The notes under the pieces: model-generated | Seen by the model: only the letters and a program-made list of their open reading frames with translations | Database searches by the model: none | What the model was told of the DNA's origin: nothing | NCBI GenBank assembly: GCA_019828565.1 | Contig: JAHDYR010000016.1 | Location: 186,001 to 250,000, forward strand | Source of the DNA: Carpediemonas membranifera | Taxonomy: Eukaryota > Fornicata | Length of the DNA: 64,000 bases | Reading direction: 5' to 3' | In this document: one piece after another, positions 58,599 through 64,000 of the stretch | How positions within the stretch are numbered: position 1 is the first letter of the stretch | Layout of the letters: each line of letters opens with the position of its first letter | Made by a program: the position numbers and the translations under genes

Positions 58599-60436
58599 GT
58601 GGGGGATTATGCCGCAGCAAAATATCTCTACTCATGCCTGCTGGCCCGGCTCGCGGTTGAATGCTATGCGCAGCGCCGGCAACTCCCCCTACATGACGCC
58701 GACTTCCACAAAGGACTGCTCACTCATCTACGCGGCGGTCATCCGGGTCAGGCCTACGCGGCCATCGTGCAGTCGCTCGACACTCTGCCGATGTGGCGGG
58801 AGACTACCACGCGGGATCTGGTCGCGCAGCTCGAAGGTCGTGCGGAGTCGCATGGAGTGAGTCCCAGTCTCCGGAAGTGGTTCATCCGATACGCCAACTC
58901 TGTGAAGCTGTGGCTCGCTCGCACGGTGACGACGTACCGTGACAGGCTGCAGGGCACCCTCGCCCGACTCGAAGAAGCTCTCGCAGGTGTTGGCTCTCCG
59001 GCCTTCTTCCAGCAGGAGTTGGCCGGCGTTCACGCCATCCCCGACATGGTCAACCCTGAGATCCTCGCGTGTCTCCCCTCGCTGTTCTGGGCGACTCACA
59101 TGGGTGAGAACGACGGACTCCCAGTCTCCCAGGCTGCCCCACACATTCTCTCTTGCGTCTGGGCAATTGCTGACGGAGTGTAGACGTTGAGTGGCCTCAT
59201 CAGCCACTTTAACGGGGAGTACTCGATGTCGCTCCGCCAGCCTCGCCTCGTTCCGATCATGCCCATGGCCCCCGTCCGACCGGGCTTCATGGCCTACGGT
59301 GACACGATGGGCCTACTGAATGATAATTTCTGTCATCGTGTGGGAATTAATCACGCACACCCACACGCCACCCACCCCGTTGACAGAAGAGCAGGAGGAA
59401 CCATACCAGAACAACCCCAGGTCAATGGGCCGTCTGCTCAGCCTGAGCACCGATGGGGTCTGTGTGGCGGTGACTATTAAGAGAGGCTTCGGCCACTATC
59501 GGCCACAACATGATGCGAGCATGCCTGTTCGAAAGCGAGCGAAAGGGCGGGAGAAAGAGCGCCCCCGACTCGGGACCAATAATGCCGAGGCTCCGCCCGC
59601 GCCGGATCCTGATGCCCACCTCATGGGGTTCGACCCGGGCGCGAGGTCCATCGGAGGGTATTACATCAGGCACCCCGATGGCACCACCAGCTCCGGCGTC
59701 CTCCCAAAGTGCGGATACACTAAGACGCCAAGTTTCGGCTTTGATATGACGGCCGCGTCGTTCAAGAGCACAAGACTAGTGAGTTTCAACAACTCTATTT
59801 GGTTTGTGCTGGACAACGCGAACGACATTTTCGAGGCTGGAATGCGTAAGTCTTTCCGCCGAGTGCGCTTTGCGAACCACATCCTTCGCCAGAAGCACTT
59901 CGCCCGCTGCGGCCAACAGTTGGCTCGGGAGTTGCGGTCGCCACCATCCCATCGCCACCCCCATTCGCCTGAAAGCCTTCAACGGGAGCTCGGGATTCAC
60001 CACGCCTGCTGGTATGTTCATTCCTTGCGCGCCATATCGAAAGTTCGCGAGAGAGATAGTTCCCCTTCTCAAGAGGTATAACATTGTCGTCGATCTTAAC
60101 ATGGTTAACGAGGATCGCACCACCGTCGTCTGCCCTCACTGCCACGCCCCCTACAAGCGAGTTCGTCCGCGTGATGACCAGCACGTTCACCCACATCGTG
60201 TGATGCTCTGCGAAAATCCACAGTGCCGTGGTGCTCAGTGGCGCGCAACAGTTCCTGATGCTCTGAATGTTGATCATCGGGACAAGAGTGCTGCAGAGAA
60301 CATCCTGTGGCGTTCTCTTGCCACGGAAGATGAGCTCAGTGGCTCTCCGTTCAGTCGCACCTCGATCTCACGTCTTCAAACATCATTCCAGTATCATCAA
60401 TTGGCTAACCGCCAACATTCGTCTACGGACGGATGA
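58599..60436 (+). pseudogene. Decayed Fanzor (TnpB-related RuvC nuclease) copy 1
   Basis: About 1.84 kb of plus-strand coding sequence in three frames. 58599-59180 encodes a helical N-terminal domain and ends at an in-frame TAG (59181-59183). The same frame then continues to about 59337. The frame changes near 59338-59386 (intron or indel) and again near 59930-59945. The later parts carry RuvC I as FDPGARS (Asp at 59632-59634), FRRVRFANHILRQKHFAR, a VNEDRTT glutamate (60110-60112), zinc ligands CPHC and CENPQC, and NVDHRDKSAAENI (Asp at 60281-60283). These are the landmarks of TnpB/Fanzor nucleases. With a stop and at least one frameshift it is unlikely to be functional. Confidence 0.8.
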
Positions 60437-60491
60437 TGTTGTGCAGTTTGGCACTTTGATCGTTCCTTCCAGGCCCTGTCTGGGACTTTCG

Positions 60492-60516
60492 AACAATGTG
60501 TTTATACTGCGCAACA
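60492..60516 (+). repeat. Right direct repeat flanking the first Fanzor copy
   Basis: Reads AACAATGTGTTTATACTGCGCAACA; identical to 58337-58370 apart from the ATT expansion there. It begins 56 bp after the Fanzor stop. Confidence 0.65.
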
Positions 60517-60550
60517 GCTACTCGCTGCTCCGCTCCTGGGCCTCTATGCC

Positions 60551-60565
60551 GATGCCAACGGCATC
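60551..60565. repeat. Perfect 6 bp hairpin 3' of Fanzor copy 1
   Basis: GATGCC, loop AAC, GGCATC. Short, tight hairpin in the candidate guide-RNA zone. Confidence 0.45.
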
Positions 60566-60647
60566 CCCTCTAATCCTGCTTGCAGGTAAAACCAATGGGG
60601 GGTAGAACATTTACTGGTCGTTTGAGGCTCAAACTGATCGAATGTTC

Positions 60648-60671
60648 GCCCGGTTCGGGTTCGGACCGGGC
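60648..60671. repeat. Perfect 7 bp GC-rich hairpin 3' of Fanzor copy 1
   Basis: GCCCGGT, 10-nt loop, ACCGGGC. A tRNA B-box-like GGTTC occurs inside, but the T-arm pattern fails. Confidence 0.5.
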
Positions 60672-60842
60672 CATGCTGGTACGCACGAAGTAAACTCGTG
60701 TTTTCGAGCTTCTGTTCTCGTTCTCTATGCCGGCTGAACACTCAGGTAGACCTGTAGTGGTGCGACCGGAGCATAACCTGGTGTGCCAGGCCTTCAGGTC
60801 AGACGACTGCCACGTTACTCTCAGCCACTGCAGCTACGGTAT

Positions 60843-61433
60843 TTACAGGAAGGGGTTGACGATCCGCTCGACCCCGTCCTCCCGGACAACCTTGATGACG
60901 AACTTGTCGAGGGGCTGGTTGATGATGTACCGCTCGGGGATCTCCTTCATGCAACCCTTGAGCACCTCGATCGCCTCTTCCTCGCCCATGTCAGCCTTCC
61001 AGTGCCTGTCGAAGTATGCCAGCGCGTAGTGGCCGAAGTAGCCATGGGCAGCAAAGTTCAGCTTGGACAGGGAGCCGAGGTAGTCCATCCAGTACAGTTG
61101 GGCCCCGGTCCCGTCCACACCGCCGAATAGTATGTTCACGTTGTACGGGTGCTTGCGGAGAGCCGTCGCCAGCTCGGAGCGGATGAAGTTGACGCTTGCA
61201 TTAACTGAAAGCGGGCTCTCGTAGCTGATGTCGTACAAATTGAGGTTCTTTTGGATGTAAGAACCGAAGTGGTCTGTGTCTCCGGCCTCCCCTGTTATCG
61301 CCATGGCTCTGTTCTTGCCGAGGGGCATGATCTTATCACTATCGCTCTTAAGCATCGTGATGGAGTGAATAGACGACGCATCAGCCGCCAATACTACAAA
61401 TCCATTTCCAGTAAGCCCTAGCAGAGAGTCCAT
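60843..61433 (-). CDS. 20S proteasome subunit beta-4 (PSMB2)
   Basis: 196 residues, about the family length. It opens MDSLLGLTGNGFVVLAAD with no propeptide or catalytic Thr, as in the inactive beta-4 subunit. GEAGDTDHFGSYIQKNLNLYDI, HPYNVNILFGGVD, YWMDYLGSLSKLNFAAHGYF and PERYIINQPLDKFVIKVV align directly with human PSMB2 ([39 protein letters not shown]). The stop reads TAAA. A GCAGTTTA element precedes it. Confidence 0.95.
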   Translation of the reverse strand: MDSLLGLTGNGFVVLAADASSIHSITMLKSDSDKIMPLGKNRAMAITGEAGDTDHFGSYIQKNLNLYDISYESPLSVNASVNFIRSELATALRKHPYNVNILFGGVDGTGAQLYWMDYLGSLSKLNFAAHGYFGHYALAYFDRHWKADMGEEEAIEVLKGCMKEIPERYIINQPLDKFVIKVVREDGVERIVNPFL

Positions 61434-61483
61434 AAGCGCTTATTTGTCGAGTTCTGCCACGGTTGTCAAATTGATGATGACCT

Positions 61484-61492
61484 TAAACTGCG
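61484..61492 (-). promoter_or_regulatory. CGCAGTTTA promoter-like element
   Basis: Minus-strand GCAGTTTAAGG, 51 bp before the PSMB2 ATG. Confidence 0.55.
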
Positions 61493-61524
61493 ACAACCGA
61501 CCACCGCTGTTCTTGAGGTTGCAT

Positions 61525-62493
61525 TTACTCCGTCTGGGGTCCACCCCCGGCGGCCTGCGCGTCCATGCGCTCCTTGAGTGTCCGGCACAGCTTCTCCAGC
61601 GTCTCGTTCTTCTTCAGCAGCGCCTGCACCCCGCCCTCAACTTCCCGCTTCTCTTTGAGGATCTGGATAAGCTTCTCGCTCACCTCAATGTACTGCTTCT
61701 TGGCGTCAGTAAGCTCTGCGTTCAGCTTCGCGTTCGTTGAGTCAGCTCTCGACAGCCGTTGCCTCATCTTATCGATGCCCTCATGCGACTCTCGCACCGC
61801 GTCTTTCACCCCCTCGAACTCCTTAACGTACTGCATCAGCTGGGCACGAGCCTCTTCCTCGCCCTTCACAGCGTCTGCTGCACGCTGGGCGTGTCTCTTG
61901 ATCTCTGCGAACAGCTTCTCCCGGCCTGTCTCGGAGGCGTCGAGTTGCGTGGCGACGAGCTCGTGCTCTTTGTCGTATAGCTCCTTCTGCTTGGTGATCA
62001 AGCCGTCCTTCGCCTCAAGCTGCTCGAGAACCATCTTCAGGTTGGCTCTCAGCTTCTCATTCTCTTCCCGGAGTTCGGCGTCAACGGCAAACCGAGAGTC
62101 AACGTCATCCTTGAACTTGTCAAACGACTCAGTGAACTTCTGGATGGCGGCCTCTTTGGCCTTGATGATTCCATCACGCTCCTCAAGGATGGTCTTGTAT
62201 GCCTCCTCGCGGCGGGTCGTCTCTTCACGCAGTTTGTCGTATGCTTCCATCAGCTTCTTGTTAAGCTCGAACGCCTCGAGGCTCTTCTTTTTCTCCTCAA
62301 CAACAACAAGTTCGCCAATGCGCTTCTCCTCCGCCAGAGACTTCTGGGCCGCTTCCGCCTGCGCCTGATAGTGTTTGGCGTCAGCTTGCGACTTCAGGTG
62401 CTGCTTCTGCATATCTTGGTATAGCTTACGGAATTTGTCAGATGTAGCTCGCGCATCGGCCAAAGAGGCCTCCAGTTCAGCCTTGCTGGGCAT
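61525..62493 (-). CDS. Taxilin-like coiled-coil protein
   Basis: 322 residues of almost continuous coiled coil, without Pro for long stretches. The segment IQKFTESFDKFKDDVDSR and the C-terminal LLKKNETLEKLCRTLKERM recall taxilins, which end with a LEKLCRALQ motif and have KFEEFQ..FTTFKQEM repeats. Taxilins bind syntaxins in vesicle traffic. Many coiled coils share such composition, so the family call is moderate. It lies between the two Fanzor copies on the opposite strand. The stop TAA gives TAAAT. Confidence 0.55.
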   Translation of the reverse strand: MPSKAELEASLADARATSDKFRKLYQDMQKQHLKSQADAKHYQAQAEAAQKSLAEEKRIGELVVVEEKKKSLEAFELNKKLMEAYDKLREETTRREEAYKTILEERDGIIKAKEAAIQKFTESFDKFKDDVDSRFAVDAELREENEKLRANLKMVLEQLEAKDGLITKQKELYDKEHELVATQLDASETGREKLFAEIKRHAQRAADAVKGEEEARAQLMQYVKEFEGVKDAVRESHEGIDKMRQRLSRADSTNAKLNAELTDAKKQYIEVSEKLIQILKEKREVEGGVQALLKKNETLEKLCRTLKERMDAQAAGGGPQTE

Positions 62494-62508
62494 CGCAAAT
62501 TTCGTTCG

Positions 62509-62517
62509 TGCAGTTTA
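62509..62517 (+). promoter_or_regulatory. TGCAGTTTA promoter-like element
   Basis: Exact plus-strand match, 16 bp from the taxilin-like ATG but pointing the other way, towards the second Fanzor copy. The Fanzor ATG is 561 bp downstream. Confidence 0.5.
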
Positions 62518-62930
62518 TGCTGAAGACAATGTGGCATTTAGAGGTTTATGTGGAGGATTCATGTAAAGGTGACTTAGGCTGTCGACCCCTTGGGATGAAC
62601 TCCAGAGGACTGAACAGGTTCAGTCTGACGGCCCACCTGTCGTACACCAGAAAGGTAGCGGACATGAGGGCGTCGGCGATGGTAAGAGCGACGGTTCTGG
62701 GCGGGATTTTTAGACTCAAGTATTCTTATCCTGCGTGGCACACTACCTCCACTCACCCACTTCAGCCCTCGTCGTACCATCGGGCTTTCGTGCTTTCAGT
62801 CGTCGGTCTGCACGAAAAGATGCGTCGTCTGTCGTCCATCGTCTGTGTCGAACGCTGCTGTCTTCTTTCGCATCTGTGCTCGTCTGTTACGCGCTCATCT
62901 GTCGTCCATTGCCGGCGTCTGAAGCTCATG

Positions 62931-62945
62931 TCGTCGTCGTCGTCG
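62931..62945 (+). repeat. (TCG)5 microsatellite
   Basis: Five tandem TCG units followed by TCA TCT TCG. Gives a serine run in the plus-strand frame and Asp in the opposite one. Confidence 0.8.
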
Positions 62946-63077
62946 TCATCTTCGTCTGTTGTGAGAGACACTAGTGGTGGAAAGCGGTTGTAGCTAGTAG
63001 TAAAGACGCTTTGTGTTGTATGCTGCTGGTTTCTTGTGTTTTGAGGGATGCTGCTAGCTGATGAACCCTGAAAAGAA

Positions 63078-64000
63078 ATGATCGATGCAGTGCTCTCTGT
63101 GAAGACAGACGGGGTCTCTGTTGCTGTGACGGTTTGGGTGGGTCGCGAGAAATACCGTGGCGGTCGGGTGGCTGACCGGCCCACGTACAAAAAGGGTAGC
63201 AGCAACAAGCGGGCTCAGCTCGGTCAGGATGACGCCGAGGCTACTCCTGCCCCGGACAGTCGGACTGCTCTCATGGACTTCGACCCTGGTGCTCGGTCAC
63301 TGGGCGGCTACACGATCCGCCGCCCAGACGGGCAGAGTGTATCTGGCGTACTCGCTAAGTGTGGCTACACTGCCACCCCCTCTTTCCGCGTGAATATGAG
63401 CGCAGCATCGTTCAAAACGACAAGTCTAGAGGCTCTCAAACAGTCGATTAGGTTTGTCCATGAGAACATCGTTCAGATCATCAACGAGGGGACGAGAAAG
63501 TGTTTCCGCCGTGCGACTTTTGCCAATCACCGTCTGCGCCTGAAGCACTTCGCCCGGGCTGGACGTCAACTCCTGGATGATCTCGGCGGGCGCCCCCCGG
63601 AGCCCATTCACCTCAAAGTCGCGTATGGGGCTGCACTGTTCGGTTCCGCCGGCACTCCGTCCTGTGCTCCGTACCGCCACTTTGCTCGAGCTCTCCCTGG
63701 CATCATGCTCCGGCACAACGTCGTCGTGAGTGTCACGATGGTCTCGGAATTCCGCACTTCCATCGTGTGCCCATACTGCAAAGCACACTTCAGACGTGTG
63801 GTGCACACACGCCGCACCATGCTCTGCCAGAATCCCGCGTGCGAGGGAGCTCCATGGCGCGTTGAACGGCTTCGTCGGCATCCCGAGCAGAGAGACACAC
63901 TTCTCAATCTCTCTCACCGAGATAAGAGCGCCAGCGAGAACATCCTTTGGTGCACCTTCGATGCAACTTCAGATCAGATAGAGCAATCTCCTTTCCACTA
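63078..64000 (+). CDS. Fanzor (TnpB-related RNA-guided nuclease), 3' truncated by the window
   Basis: Open frame without a stop from ATG 63078 to the window end, about 307 residues seen. The start MIDAVLSVKTDGVSVAV aligns with LLSLSTDGVCVAV of the first copy. RuvC I is FDPGARS (Asp at 63282-63284), with FRRATFANHRLRLKHFAR after it. The Glu before the zinc ribbon is in VSEFRTS (63747-63749). Zinc ligands are CPYC (63768, 63777) and CQNPAC (63825, 63840). The last catalytic Asp is in LSHRDKSASENI (63921-63923). Fanzors are eukaryotic relatives of TnpB that cut DNA guided by an RNA from the end of their own locus. All key residues are kept. A longer N-terminal domain like that of copy 1 is not obvious and may be in an upstream exon. 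Confidence 0.85.
   Translation, partial: MIDAVLSVKTDGVSVAVTVWVGREKYRGGRVADRPTYKKGSSNKRAQLGQDDAEATPAPDSRTALMDFDPGARSLGGYTIRRPDGQSVSGVLAKCGYTATPSFRVNMSAASFKTTSLEALKQSIRFVHENIVQIINEGTRKCFRRATFANHRLRLKHFARAGRQLLDDLGGRPPEPIHLKVAYGAALFGSAGTPSCAPYRHFARALPGIMLRHNVVVSVTMVSEFRTSIVCPYCKAHFRRVVHTRRTMLCQNPACEGAPWRVERLRRHPEQRDTLLNLSHRDKSASENILWCTFDATSDQIEQSPFH

Larger units (their letters stand above)
60437..60842. other. Right flank of the first Fanzor locus
   Basis: 406 bp between the Fanzor stop and the PSMB2 stop. It contains the right direct repeat and two perfect hairpins (60551-60565 and 60648-60671). TnpB and Fanzor guide RNAs are encoded at or beyond the 3' end of the nuclease gene, so this is where one would be sought. 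No coding frame is convincing. Confidence 0.4.
62494..63077. other. Upstream region of the second Fanzor copy
   Basis: 584 bp. It contains a plus-strand promoter-like element (62509-62517), a 12-nt direct repeat TCTGTCGTCCAT at 62828 and 62898, and a (TCG)5 run. A plus-strand frame is open from 62508 to 62993 but is biased (Ser run from the TCG repeat) and lacks family features. It may hold an N-terminal Fanzor exon or only leader. Confidence 0.35.

Noticed and set aside
59795-60277. Minus-strand 160-codon frame across Fanzor copy 1
   Set aside because: Antisense shadow of the zinc-ribbon coding region; the plus strand carries all recognised motifs.
62508-62993. Plus-strand 161-codon frame upstream of the second Fanzor
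   Set aside because: Begins without ATG context, its Ser run comes from a TCG repeat, and nothing resembles the copy 1 N-terminal domain. Kept only as a possible exon region.
62762-63208. Minus-strand 148-codon frame opposite the second Fanzor
   Set aside because: Low-complexity Asp and Ser-rich content from the microsatellite and antisense of the Fanzor start.
1-64000. CRISPR array, bacterial operons or ribosome binding sites
   Set aside because: No regularly spaced repeats, and the genes, introns and promoter style are eukaryotic.

Overview
The window is eukaryotic nuclear DNA from a GC-rich, very compact, intron-poor genome of a protist. Nearly every gene recognised is a eukaryotic housekeeping or endomembrane gene: kinesin-13, AIP1, Arp6, CAF-1, TEL2, retriever VPS35L, WASH subunit 3, snapin, RPN8, SDA1, eEF1A, eL30, eL42, Mtr4, farnesyltransferase alpha, glycogen phosphorylase, proteasome beta-4. 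Intergenic gaps are mostly 50 to 150 bp. Six spliceosomal introns can be placed by protein continuity. Three are exactly 28 nt, and several end in a fused branch-point-like ..YACACAG. A recurrent TGCAGTTTA element precedes many starts, and TAAA commonly overlaps or closely follows stop codons. These traits resemble metamonads (Giardia, Trichomonas and relatives). A free-living fornicate such as Carpediemonas is my best guess, but this is inference.

Layout. 0 to 6.4 kb: a Rab/ankyrin/TKL-kinase fusion (+), an AIDA-like C2 protein (-), a small membrane protein (-) and a SAM-domain kinesin-13 (+). 6.5 to 58.3 kb: 27 supported genes in a row, all on the minus strand. They cover membrane proteins, actin regulation and chromatin (AIP1, Arp6, CAF-1 p150), signalling (an IRE/MAST-like AGC kinase and a giant pseudokinase-AAA-TPR protein), TEL2, an endosomal trio (VPS35L, WASHC3, snapin), a GT21-like glycosyltransferase, proteasome and ribosome genes (RPN8, PSMG2, SDA1, eL30, eL42, eEF1A), RNA processing (Mtr4), prenylation (FNTA), glycogen phosphorylase and an 1806-residue WD-repeat protein. 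58.3 to 64 kb: two plus-strand Fanzor-type (TnpB-related) RNA-guided nuclease genes flank two minus-strand housekeeping genes (PSMB2 and a taxilin-like coiled coil).

The most notable content is the Fanzor pair. The first copy (about 58.6 to 60.4 kb) is broken by an in-frame stop and at least one frame change; it lies between 25 to 34 nt direct repeats with hairpins nearby. The second (from 63078 to beyond the window end) is an uninterrupted frame with the RuvC aspartate, the glutamate just before the zinc ribbon, the CxxC/Cx4C zinc ribbon and the final HRDKSA aspartate all present. Both are divergent from each other (about 60% identical by hand over about 105 residues), so they are not a recent tandem duplication.
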